DNA of 64,000 nucleotides, taken from contig NZ_CM001514.1 of NCBI RefSeq assembly GCF_000263715.2, forward strand, positions 4,653,674-4,717,673. Reading direction: 5' to 3'. The DNA is from Pseudomonas synxantha BG33R. Lineage in GTDB: Bacteria; Pseudomonadota; Gammaproteobacteria; Pseudomonadales; Pseudomonadaceae. Below, piece after piece: positions 34,715 through 43,146 of this stretch (position 1 is its first letter; every line of letters begins with the position of its first letter). The notes beneath the pieces were generated by a model. The model ran no database searches and was not told the DNA's origin. It was given only the letters and a program-made list of their open reading frames with translations. The translations under genes were made by a program, and so were the position numbers.

Positions 34715-36379
34715 GTGGAACGCGAATACATGGAATTCGACGTGGTCATCGTCGGCGCCGGCCCGGCTGGCCTGTCTGCCGCCTGCCGACTGAAGCAGAA
34801 GGCCGCCGAAGCCGGTAAGGAAATCAGCGTCTGCGTGGTCGAGAAAGGCTCCGAAGTCGGCGCCCACATCCTCTCCGGTGCCGTGTTTGAACCCCGCGCC
34901 CTGAACGAACTGTTCCCGGACTGGAAAGAGCTCGGCGCCCCGCTCAACACCCCGGTGGTGCGCGATGACATCTATGTACTGCGCAGCGGCGATACTTCCA
35001 CCAAGGTTCCCGACTTCTTTGTGCCCAAGACCATGCACAACGAAGGCAACTACATCATTTCCCTGGGCAACCTGTGCCGCTGGCTGGCCCAGCAGGCCGA
35101 AAATCTGGGCGTGGAAATCTACCCAGGCTTCGCCGCCCAGGAAGCTCTGTTCGATGAAAACGGCGTGGTGCGCGGGATCATCACTGGCGACCTCGGCGTC
35201 GACCGCGAAGGCAAGCCCAAAGACGGGCTGTACACCCCAGGTATGGAGCTGCGTGGCAAATACACTCTGTTCGCCGAGGGTTGCCGCGGGCACATCGGCA
35301 AGCAACTGATCCAGCGCTTCAACCTGGACAGCGACGCCGACGCCCAGCACTACGGCATCGGCCTCAAGGAAATCTGGGAAATCGATCCAGCCAAGCACCA
35401 GCCAGGCCTGGTGGTGCACACCGCCGGTTGGCCGCTGGATATCATGGGTAACGAGAACACCGGTGGCTCGTTCCTCTATCACCTGGAAAACAATCAAGTC
35501 GTGGTCGGCCTGATCGTCGACCTGTCCTACAGCAATACCTTCCTGTCGCCCTTCGATGAATTCCAGCGCCTCAAGCACCACCCGGTCCTGGCCCAATACC
35601 TGGAAGGCGGCAAGCGGGTCAGCTACGGCGCCCGCGCGATCTGCAAAGGCGGGTTGAACTCGTTGCCAAAGATGGTCTTCAAGGGCGGCGCACTGATCGG
35701 TTGCGACCTCGGCACCCTGAACTTCGCCAAGATCAAGGGCAGCCACACCGCCATGAAGTCCGGCATGCTCGCCGCCGACGCCGTGGCCGACCGCCTGTTT
35801 GCCGAATCCGAAGGTGGTGATGAACTGACCGCGTATGTCGACAGCTTCAAAGCCAGCTGGCTGTACGAAGAACTGTTTGCCAGCCGCAATTTCGGCCCGG
35901 CCGTGCACAAGTTCGGCGCGATCATCGGCGGCGGTTTCAACTGGCTCGACCAGAACATTTTCGGCGGCAAGATTCCTTTCACCCTGCACGACACCAAGCC
36001 GGACTACGCCTGCCTGAAGCTGGCCAAAGACAGCCAGAAGATCGCCTACCCCAAACCCGACGGCAAGCTGAGCTTCGACAAACTGAGCTCGGTGTTCATC
36101 TCCGGTACCAACCATGAAGAAGAACAGCCGTGCCACCTGAAGCTCAAAGACCCGAGCATCCCGATCGGCACCAACCTGCCGCTCTACGATGAACCGGCGC
36201 AGCGCTACTGCCCGGCCGGCGTGTATGAGGTGGTGACCAAGGAGGACGGCGAGAAGCGCTTCCAGATCAACGCCCAGAACTGCGTGCACTGCAAGACCTG
36301 TGACATCAAGGACCCTTCGCAGAACATTACCTGGGTAACGCCGGAAGGTGCGGGCGGGCCGACTTACCCGAATATGTAA
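34715..36379 (+). CDS. Electron transfer flavoprotein-ubiquinone oxidoreductase
   Basis: The 554-residue membrane-bound enzyme passes electrons from ETF to ubiquinone. It has the N-terminal FAD loop 'VVIVGAGPAGLSAACRLK' near residue 9-26 and the C-terminal 4Fe-4S binding cysteines in 'CPAGVYEV', 'QNCVHCKTCDIKDP'. The GTG start at 34715 follows AGGAG by 7 bases. It is divergent from etfBA. The last 30 residues ('NITWVTPEGAGGPTYPNM') match the family. Confidence 0.96.
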   Translation: MEREYMEFDVVIVGAGPAGLSAACRLKQKAAEAGKEISVCVVEKGSEVGAHILSGAVFEPRALNELFPDWKELGAPLNTPVVRDDIYVLRSGDTSTKVPDFFVPKTMHNEGNYIISLGNLCRWLAQQAENLGVEIYPGFAAQEALFDENGVVRGIITGDLGVDREGKPKDGLYTPGMELRGKYTLFAEGCRGHIGKQLIQRFNLDSDADAQHYGIGLKEIWEIDPAKHQPGLVVHTAGWPLDIMGNENTGGSFLYHLENNQVVVGLIVDLSYSNTFLSPFDEFQRLKHHPVLAQYLEGGKRVSYGARAICKGGLNSLPKMVFKGGALIGCDLGTLNFAKIKGSHTAMKSGMLAADAVADRLFAESEGGDELTAYVDSFKASWLYEELFASRNFGPAVHKFGAIIGGGFNWLDQNIFGGKIPFTLHDTKPDYACLKLAKDSQKIAYPKPDGKLSFDKLSSVFISGTNHEEEQPCHLKLKDPSIPIGTNLPLYDEPAQRYCPAGVYEVVTKEDGEKRFQINAQNCVHCKTCDIKDPSQNITWVTPEGAGGPTYPNM

Positions 36380-36412
36380 GGCCGCTTGACCAGTGGTTCT
36401 ACGATCAGGCTG

Positions 36413-36450
36413 CACCGGCTGAATCAATGGCTTCTTCGATTCAGCCGGTG
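36413..36450. terminator. Perfect 13-bp hairpin after the ETF-QO gene
   Basis: CACCGGCTGAATC and GATTCAGCCGGTG pair fully around 12 bases, 33 bases after the stop. There is no T-run, so it may be a transcript-end stabiliser or a weak bidirectional stop between convergent genes. Confidence 0.6.
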
Positions 36451-36486
36451 GACGCGCTGTCAGCGGTGCTGAAATCGCTGATCGGT

Positions 36487-38874
36487 TCAACTGACGGCAT
36501 TGGTTTTCAACGACTCCAACAATTCGACCATTTCTTCAAGAGACTGGTTATCCGGTTGAATCTGCTCCCTCAGTTCCCAAATACTGTAGCGGTCATCGGA
36601 CTGTGCCAGGTTAACCCCTGACGTCTTCGCCGAACCAAAATCCACCGGATAACACTTGCGAGTATTGGCGTCGTAAAGAATATTTCTTGCGGCCAAATCA
36701 TTGTGAGCAATGCCGGCGTTTTCCAATTCGACCAGCATATTCAACACGCTGGCTGATAAGCCCTCGGGCAAGGCTTTATCCCCGGCCATCAGTTGCTCAA
36801 GCGATTCTCCCGGCACTTTGGGCATACGCATATAGGAAACGGTGTCAGCAGCATTGCTGCCAAGGAACGTCGCACGCTGTTCTCCATAATATCGGTTAAA
36901 TAACGCCACCTCATTTTTCATATCGGCAATGCGCTTGGCAGCCGGTAAAGGGAACGTTACTTTGATCACATAATCAGCATCGTCCGGGTCGGCATACACC
37001 ATCGCACGGGAGCCAAACCCGACGGGGTCTTTCAATCGTCCCTCAAGTTCATCCAGCCCACCGCCCATGACTCCTCTTCGACGCCAAACACCCTGAGCAT
37101 CGGGCTTGGCAACAATGGCGCTACTGGCCAACTGGTCGGGGTCATGTGGATCGACTACACGCAAAATGTAATGCATGCCGTCCCCGGCATCAGGGGCATT
37201 GGCGACGTAATAGGGTTTGCCACCTAACTCGATTTCCCGCATACCTGGAAAAGACGCGCCAGTATTGGGTGCCCTCATCAATTGCAGGTCGTTTGTCTGT
37301 GAGTCAAGTTCCCAGCGGTAGTGTTGGGCGCCAGCGTTATTGGTTAACGAGGGTTCTCCCAACTCTACATCTGCCTTCGCCATGACAATTTCATGGGCCA
37401 GTTGCAGACCTGAGATCACCGCTGCGGCACCGCCGGCTACTCGATCATTTTGCGTCATGCCATCAATGGCGTCATGAACCCCGAAGACAATGTTGCCGGT
37501 GTTACCGATGATGGGCAGGTAACCGAAGGTATTGCCCCAAAATTCTTTCGCGGCTTTCCAGTTCTGCTGCGACGCACCAAAGACCTCAGTCTGGTCGGCC
37601 CACCTTGCGTCTTTTGCGTTAACAGCCTGAAAGTGAGAGGCAATGCCGCTCTTCAGATCGCCAAACTTCAGGTAATAATCGCTGTCTCTCGATTGGGTGT
37701 AATTGAATGTCTCCCGAACGGGTACGGCCCTATCCGCAAGCAGATTTTTTCTGCCTGGGAAGGTGGCGCTATTACCGTGAATAAGCGCCCCCAGAACATA
37801 GTCTGCCCTTGGCCAGTGCGCGTCTTTGCCGCCTTGCCGGTCACGGGCGTTGAAACTGTTCTGCACATGAGCACGATTTCTTTCAGCCCATTTGGCAAAG
37901 TCATCATCCCCGTGCAGTTCACTGACAGTGCCGCGTCTCAAATCAACCATTAAGCCTTTATCAGGTCGATGGTCATAATCACCGTGATAATGGACATAAG
38001 GAACAAAGGCATAACCGGCCAGAGAGTAACCGTATATATTTGGAACAACGACGTTTCCATTGTCCTCAAGTGTACGAATGATGGCTCTCTGGCCCGCCGG
38101 CGTAAGCTGACTGAACGTAGCCTTGTCGTCATGCAGACCTTGCAATGTTCCCTTGACCACATAGGCGTCCGCTTTCCCCGAGCGTTCTGCTAGCTTGCCC
38201 TCAGGGTCGCGCATCGGCTTGGCTACTTCTTGCCCCCAAGGACGTTGAAGTACGCTGCCCAGGGCCTCAAGTTCGTTGATCATATCCTTGGCCTGCGCAT
38301 TGATATGCATGTCTTGGGCGTTCAACTGGCCCCCCGGCGCCACTTTATCGTGCTTCAACGCACCGGCTGCAATTTGCCATGCCAAGTAGGTGCGTTCATC
38401 CTGATTAGTCAGATGCGAGACACCATTGAGTTCCTTGACGTAAGACTGGAACGTCACCGTGATTTTTTGATGTGGGTCGTACCCCGCCGCCAGCAATCCA
38501 CCGCTGAAATAACCTGCAGGCTCCAAGAACGGACGCAAGTGCTGGAATCTGATATTGCGTTGGCCTTCGTCGCCAGTTTCCATAGTCTGGATCTGCGCAA
38601 CAACGCGACCAGCATAGGCATTGATTCGCCGTTCACGCTCGCCAAACGTATACCTCGCAGTAGGCGGTGTTACATCGAGCGAGCCGTAAATTACACCCTT
38701 GGAAAAATCAAGTTCGTGATTCGGGTCAGGGGTGACTGTCGTGTTGTTGGCAACACTCACTTTCATGCCTGCCGAACCGTTAACCTCACCTGCGGTTACA
38801 GTGTTTGCAGGCAGCGCAGAAGCCGATTGCTGAGTGCTGATAAGCATCGTATGAGTGAGGGGCTGAACTTTCAC
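36487..38874 (-). CDS. Putative type III effector with toxin-like N-terminal region and C-terminal OspG/NleH-like protein kinase domain
   Basis: The GTG at 38874, 8 bases after AAGGAGG, gives 795 residues. The last 180 carry a full set of kinase motifs: a glycine loop 'GFGSRAMVY' near 619, Lys638 in 'YVIKV', Glu655, His-x-Asp and Asn in 'HNDLAARNI' (Asp726, Asn731) and 'DFG' at 745-747. This is the compact kinase of the OspG/NleH effector group. Residues 50-600 resemble the toxin-like regions of large Pseudomonas DUF6543-type proteins ('GNTGNIVFGVHDAIDGMT'). The first 12 residues have no acidic residue and an aliphatic residue at position 3, as in Pseudomonas type III effectors. Codon use is more AT-rich than its neighbours. 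An hrp-box-like promoter lies upstream. No chaperone gene is adjacent. Confidence 0.78.
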   Translation of the reverse strand: MKVQPLTHTMLISTQQSASALPANTVTAGEVNGSAGMKVSVANNTTVTPDPNHELDFSKGVIYGSLDVTPPTARYTFGERERRINAYAGRVVAQIQTMETGDEGQRNIRFQHLRPFLEPAGYFSGGLLAAGYDPHQKITVTFQSYVKELNGVSHLTNQDERTYLAWQIAAGALKHDKVAPGGQLNAQDMHINAQAKDMINELEALGSVLQRPWGQEVAKPMRDPEGKLAERSGKADAYVVKGTLQGLHDDKATFSQLTPAGQRAIIRTLEDNGNVVVPNIYGYSLAGYAFVPYVHYHGDYDHRPDKGLMVDLRRGTVSELHGDDDFAKWAERNRAHVQNSFNARDRQGGKDAHWPRADYVLGALIHGNSATFPGRKNLLADRAVPVRETFNYTQSRDSDYYLKFGDLKSGIASHFQAVNAKDARWADQTEVFGASQQNWKAAKEFWGNTFGYLPIIGNTGNIVFGVHDAIDGMTQNDRVAGGAAAVISGLQLAHEIVMAKADVELGEPSLTNNAGAQHYRWELDSQTNDLQLMRAPNTGASFPGMREIELGGKPYYVANAPDAGDGMHYILRVVDPHDPDQLASSAIVAKPDAQGVWRRRGVMGGGLDELEGRLKDPVGFGSRAMVYADPDDADYVIKVTFPLPAAKRIADMKNEVALFNRYYGEQRATFLGSNAADTVSYMRMPKVPGESLEQLMAGDKALPEGLSASVLNMLVELENAGIAHNDLAARNILYDANTRKCYPVDFGSAKTSGVNLAQSDDRYSIWELREQIQPDNQSLEEMVELLESLKTNAVS

Positions 38875-38921
38875 GCGCACTACCTCCTTGGTCCCAGACG
38901 CTAATTCGCCTGGTGCAATCG

Positions 38922-38949
38922 TGAGTGCATAACGAGCCAGAGCAGTTCC
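38922..38949 (-). promoter_or_regulatory. hrp-box-like promoter (HrpL/ECF sigma) of the effector gene
   Basis: On the minus strand GGAACT is followed after 15 bases by GCACTCA. The published hrp box is GGAACC/T-N15-16-CCACNNA, so only the first C of the second block differs. It ends 47 bases before the GTG start of the kinase-domain gene, the distance expected for an HrpL promoter. Confidence 0.55.
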
Positions 38950-39040
38950 GTTGCCACCGCGCTGAAACAGTTATCAGGTATTGCCTCCCTATTCGATCTT
39001 CATGCAAGCAAGGCTTATCTGACAGGCGTACCCGGTAGAC

Positions 39041-39934
39041 TCAGGCGGCTCGCTCTTCACCAGGGTTACGCAAAAAGTAACGCTTATATTCGCGACTGAA
39101 CTGCGACGTACTCTGATACCCCACGCTGTGCGCCGCCTGCGCCACGCTCATGCCCTCCACCAGCAGCAACTGTTGGGCCTTCAATAGTCGCAGGCGCTTG
39201 AGGTACTGCACCGGCGACAACAAGGTGCAACGCTTGAAATGCTCATGGAAGGTCGACGCACTCATGTGCGCATACCCGGCCAGCGTCTCGATATTCAGCG
39301 GTTCGGCGTAATGGGCATGCAGGTGATTCAATGAGGTGGCGATGCGCGAAAACTGCCCCTGTTGTTCCACCAATGCACGCAGCACATCCGCCTGCGGCCC
39401 GCGCAAGGCGGTGAACAACAATTCGCGCACCCGCGCCGGGCCCATGATCCGGCTTTCCAGCGGATCGTGCAGGCACTGCAACAGCCGTTCGACGCATCCA
39501 CGCATGACGTCATCGAGCACCACCGAACTCATCGACTCCAACGTCTGCGCCGTAGGCGGCGGCCCGGCCTGCATACCCATAGCAATCACCAACTCGCCCA
39601 ACACCACCCGGTCGATGCCCACCGTCACGCCATACAGCGGCGCATCGGGCGCCATGGCAAAGGTCTCGCACTCGAACGGCACCGGCATCGCCTGGATCAG
39701 ATAATGCCCGGCGCCATACTCCAGGGTACGCGGGCCCAGGTACGCGACTTTGCTGCCTTGGGCCACGAACATCAGGCTCGGCTCGTAGATCTGTGGCCCG
39801 CGCGCCACATCGCAACTGGCGCGCAATACCTTTACACCGGGCAGGTGAGTCGGGGAAAAACCGTCGCGGGATGCAAGGCCCTCAATCAAGGCGACCAGGG
39901 TGGCGTTGGCATCGAGATGGCGGGTCAGCAACAT
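39041..39934 (-). CDS. AraC family transcriptional regulator
   Basis: The 297-residue regulator has the N-terminal AraC_N domain ('ASCDVARGPQIYEPSLMFVAQGSK') and two C-terminal helix-turn-helix units ('LNIETLAGYAHMSASTFHEHF' and 'SVAQAAHSVGYQSTSQFSREYKRYF', given across residues 215-290). It is divergent from the alcohol dehydrogenase gene (184 bases between starts) and most likely controls it. Related regulators next to YahK-type dehydrogenases respond to aldehydes; this is inference. Confidence 0.9.
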   Translation of the reverse strand: MLLTRHLDANATLVALIEGLASRDGFSPTHLPGVKVLRASCDVARGPQIYEPSLMFVAQGSKVAYLGPRTLEYGAGHYLIQAMPVPFECETFAMAPDAPLYGVTVGIDRVVLGELVIAMGMQAGPPPTAQTLESMSSVVLDDVMRGCVERLLQCLHDPLESRIMGPARVRELLFTALRGPQADVLRALVEQQGQFSRIATSLNHLHAHYAEPLNIETLAGYAHMSASTFHEHFKRCTLLSPVQYLKRLRLLKAQQLLLVEGMSVAQAAHSVGYQSTSQFSREYKRYFLRNPGEERAA

Positions 39935-40117
39935 GGTAAAAAACTTCGCGAATTAGGGATGAGAGCATCATCGCAGGTCTGGCGACCAATACATCCAAAC
40001 TTGAGGCAGTGCCGGACGAATAGGCATGAGACTCGGAGCAATCGCCATGGCCGCCGGTGCGCTCGGTACGCAGAATGGCTCGCCTCACTTGTCATTGCTT
40101 TTTTGCGAGGTTTCTTC

Positions 40118-41170
40118 ATGTACACCGCCATCGGTTATGCCGCCCAGTCGGCCACCACTCCCCTCGCCCCTATGTCGTTTGAACGCCGCAGCCCGCGTGT
40201 CGATGACGTGGCCATCGAGATCCTCTACTGCGGCGTGTGCCACTCCGATATCCACCAGGCTCGCAACGAGTGGGGCATTGCCGTGTACCCGCTGATGCCG
40301 GGCCATGAAATTGTCGGTAAGGTCACCGCCGTCGGCGCCAACGTCACCGCGCATAAAGTCGGTGATCTGGTGGGCGTGGGCTGCATGGTGGATTCGTGCC
40401 GCCACTGCGAAGCCTGCCAGTCAGACCTTGAGCAATACTGCCTCGAAGGCCCGACCATGACCTACGCCACCCCGGACCGCGTGGATGGCAGCAACACCAT
40501 GGGCGGCTACTCCGACAGCATCGTGGTCAGCGAGCATTTTGTGGTGAAGATCCCAGCCAGGCTCGACCTGGCCAGCGCTGCACCAATTCTGTGTGCAGGC
40601 ATCACCACGTACTCGCCGCTCAAGCACTACGGCGTGAAGGCCGGCGACAAAGTCGGGATTCTCGGCATGGGCGGCCTGGGCCATATGGGCATCAAGTTCG
40701 CCAAGGCCATGGGCGCCGAGGTGACGCTGTTCACACGCTCGGCGAGCAAGGCTGAGGAAGGCCGCCGTCAGGGCGCCGACCATGTGATCGTGTCCACCGA
40801 TGCCGAGCAGATGAAAGCCGCTGCCGGGCACTTCGACTTCCTGCTCGACACCATCCCGGTGCAGCACGACTTGAACCCCTACCTCGATGTACTGCGCTTT
40901 GACGGCGTGCATATCCTGGTCGGCCTGATCGAGCCGGTGGACCCGCCCGTCAATGCCGCGAAACTGGTGTTGGGCCGTAAAGTGCTGGCCGGTTCGCTGA
41001 TCGGCGGCATTGCCGAAACCCAGGAAGTCCTGGATTTCTGCGCCGAGCACAACATCACCTGCGACATCGAAATGCTCGACATCCGCAAGATCAACGAGGC
41101 TTACACGCGCATGATCGCCGGTGACGTGAAGTACCGCTTCGTTATCGACATGGCGAGCCTCAAAGCCTGA
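40118..41170 (+). CDS. Zinc-dependent NADP alcohol/aldehyde reductase (YahK/CAD-like)
   Basis: The 350-residue medium-chain dehydrogenase has the catalytic Zn site 'CGVCHSDIHQ' (Cys near 37) with 'GHEIVGKV', the structural Zn cysteines in 'CRHCEACQSDLEQYC', and the nucleotide-binding 'GMGGLGHMGIKFAKAMGA' with 'TRSASK' after it, which favours NADPH. YahK-type enzymes reduce a broad range of aldehydes. The ATG at 40118 has GAGG 8 bases upstream; a long open upstream extension is antisense to the AraC gene and is not real. Confidence 0.93.
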   Translation: MYTAIGYAAQSATTPLAPMSFERRSPRVDDVAIEILYCGVCHSDIHQARNEWGIAVYPLMPGHEIVGKVTAVGANVTAHKVGDLVGVGCMVDSCRHCEACQSDLEQYCLEGPTMTYATPDRVDGSNTMGGYSDSIVVSEHFVVKIPARLDLASAAPILCAGITTYSPLKHYGVKAGDKVGILGMGGLGHMGIKFAKAMGAEVTLFTRSASKAEEGRRQGADHVIVSTDAEQMKAAAGHFDFLLDTIPVQHDLNPYLDVLRFDGVHILVGLIEPVDPPVNAAKLVLGRKVLAGSLIGGIAETQEVLDFCAEHNITCDIEMLDIRKINEAYTRMIAGDVKYRFVIDMASLKA

Positions 41171-41974
41171 TCAGGCTTTGGCGCCCAACTCCGCTGACAG
41201 CCGGGCTGCGACCTGTTTGATCACAGGGATCAGCTCGGCCATTTTCTCCAGCGGCATGTAGGGCACGGTACTGGCGATGCTGATGCCGGCGACAATTCGC
41301 CCGCCGGCATCGCGCACCGGTGCGGCCACACAGCGAATAGACGGTTCGTTGTCTTCCAGGTCGAACGCATACCCGCCCGCTACATACTCGCCCATGCGCT
41401 GTTCGAACTGCGCCCAGGATTGCTCCGGGTGCTGCGGCCATTGCAGGCTTTTGCCCGCCGCCGGCAAGCTGGCGTGGTACAGGCGCTGCCACTCCTGCGG
41501 CGAATCATCCAGCAACAACGCCTTGCCGATACCGGTGCGCGCCAGCGGCATACGGTGGCCGACCCGCGAGCGCATTTCCGGGCCATTGCGGCCAGGGTTC
41601 TTGTGCAGGTAAAGCACATCGTCGTATTCACGGATCGCCAGGTGGATGGTGTCGCCGGTCAGGGCTGACAACTCGTCCAGATAGGGTACCGCCAGGCTTA
41701 CCAACGGTAGCTCTTCACGGGCCTGGAAGCCCAACTCGATCAGCTTGGGCCCCAGCAGGTAACCGACTTGCGGCACTACACGCAGGTAACGCTCGTCCAC
41801 CAGACAACTGGCCAGGCGGTGCGTGGTACTGCGCGTGGTGCCGATACGCCGGGCAATCTCTTTCAGATCCCGCGCACCAGCCGCCACCGCGTGCACCACG
41901 CCCAGGCCACGCAACAGGGTTTGGGTACCGGTGGGGGCGGCGTCTTTGACGGGGGTGTGGGCGTTTTCCTGCAT
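41171..41974 (-). CDS. IclR family transcriptional regulator
   Basis: The ATG at 41974 gives 267 residues: HTH ('DLKEIARRIGTTRSTTHRLAS', about 41-61) followed by the IclR effector domain with 'GRNGPEMRSRVGHRMPLART' near 130-149 and 'VAAPVRDAGGRIVAGISIAST' near 212-232. The start region around 42085 is unsupported. It is convergent with the dehydrogenase gene. The arabinose transport operon on the other side of the REP pair runs in the same direction, so it could regulate that operon or a distant one. Confidence 0.9.
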   Translation of the reverse strand: MQENAHTPVKDAAPTGTQTLLRGLGVVHAVAAGARDLKEIARRIGTTRSTTHRLASCLVDERYLRVVPQVGYLLGPKLIELGFQAREELPLVSLAVPYLDELSALTGDTIHLAIREYDDVLYLHKNPGRNGPEMRSRVGHRMPLARTGIGKALLLDDSPQEWQRLYHASLPAAGKSLQWPQHPEQSWAQFEQRMGEYVAGGYAFDLEDNEPSIRCVAAPVRDAGGRIVAGISIASTVPYMPLEKMAELIPVIKQVAARLSAELGAKA

Positions 41975-42048
41975 ATCGGGCCTATGTGGTAGTACGAAAA
42001 CGAGCGGCATTATGGCAAATACCGCCCTCCTGAACACAGGAGATCCAA

Positions 42049-42137
42049 GGTGGGAGCTGGCTTGCCTGCGATGGCGGTGGGTCAATTAAAGATTGGCTGG
42101 CTGACACACCGCTATCGCAGGCAAGCCAGCTCCCACA
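42049..42137. repeat. REP pair of the GTGGGAGCTGGCTTGCC variant
   Basis: The sense core GGTGGGAGCTGGCTTGCCTG at 42049 and its inverted copy ending at 42137 flank about 40 bases. The core differs from the GGGGGC form by CTGGCTTGCC and is otherwise alike. Confidence 0.9.
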
Positions 42138-42160
42138 GTTTGCTCTTCACAGGGCGAACA

Positions 42161-43126
42161 TCAGCGTTGCTTCATGCGGTCGATGATGACCGCCAGCAGC
42201 AGGATCGAACCACGAATCACATACTGGTAAAACGTGTCGATGTTCTTCAGGTTCATCGCGTTCTCAATGATCGCCAGGATCAGCACCCCGGCAATCACAT
42301 GGCGAATCATGCCGATGCCGCCGCTCAGCGATACCCCGCCCAGCACGCACGCAGAGATCACCGTCAGCTCGAAACCCTGGCCGATCATCGGCTGGCCCGA
42401 GGTCATGCGCGACGCGAGAATCACCCCGGCCAATGCGCCGATCAAACCGTGTACGGCAAAGATGATGATCTTGGTGCGATCGACATTCACCCCGGCCAGC
42501 AGCGCGGCTTCCTGGTTACCACCAATGGCCATGGTGTTGCGCCCATAGGTGGTGTAATTGAGCAACCAACCGAAGAACACGAAACACAGCACAGTGATGA
42601 TGATTGGCACCGGTACGCCCATCAGTTGGCCATTGCCGAATACGAAGAAATCTTCATTCATCACCCCCACTGCCTTGCCGTTGGAGAAGATGTACGCCAG
42701 GCCGCGCACGATCTGCATCGTCGCCAAGGTGGCAATCAACGCATTGATGCGCAGCTTGGCAATCACGATGCCGTTGATCAGCCCCACCACCAGCCCCATG
42801 GCCAGTGCCGCCGACACGCCGAGAACCACGCTGTCGGTGTCACGGATCACGATGCCCGCCACCACCCCGGCACAAGCGATCACCGACCCCACTGACAAGT
42901 CGAAGTGCCCCGACGCCAGGCAGAACAGCATGGTGCACGCGGCGATGCCCACCGTGGATATCGCTAGCCCCAGGCCGCGCATGTTCAGTGGCGAAAGGAA
43001 GTTGTCGATAAATACCGCGCTGAGTACAAAGATGCTCAACGCTGCCAGCAGCATCACCCAGTCGTCGAGAAACTTGCGCTGGTTGAACCCCGGCCAGAAA
43101 CCCTTTGCAGTTTTAACTTCAGACAT
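42161..43126 (-). CDS. araH: L-arabinose ABC transporter permease
   Basis: The ATG at 43126 gives 321 residues with about ten membrane segments. It has the sugar-permease (RbsC/AraH) patterns 'GHFDLSVGSVIA' and 'GGVSLSGGIGMIRHVIAGVLIL', which lie near residues 90 and 255-276. It forms the inner-membrane channel of the arabinose importer and is the last gene of the SDR-araF-araG-araH operon. The start follows AGGGG by 7 bases. Confidence 0.92.
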   Translation of the reverse strand: MSEVKTAKGFWPGFNQRKFLDDWVMLLAALSIFVLSAVFIDNFLSPLNMRGLGLAISTVGIAACTMLFCLASGHFDLSVGSVIACAGVVAGIVIRDTDSVVLGVSAALAMGLVVGLINGIVIAKLRINALIATLATMQIVRGLAYIFSNGKAVGVMNEDFFVFGNGQLMGVPVPIIITVLCFVFFGWLLNYTTYGRNTMAIGGNQEAALLAGVNVDRTKIIIFAVHGLIGALAGVILASRMTSGQPMIGQGFELTVISACVLGGVSLSGGIGMIRHVIAGVLILAIIENAMNLKNIDTFYQYVIRGSILLLAVIIDRMKQR

Positions 43127-43146
43127 AGCCAACCCCTCTTATTTCT

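Noticed and set aside
34673..36490. 605-codon open frame on the minus strand over the ETF-QO gene
   Set aside because: It is fully antisense to a gene with clear motifs. Long antisense frames are common in GC-rich DNA with this codon bias.
36487..38874. Kinase-domain protein as a type VI or contact-dependent toxin with an immunity gene
   Set aside because: No small immunity-like gene follows or precedes it, and no PAAR, VgrG or shufflon element is present in the window. The hrp-like promoter favours the type III reading, though this is not proven.
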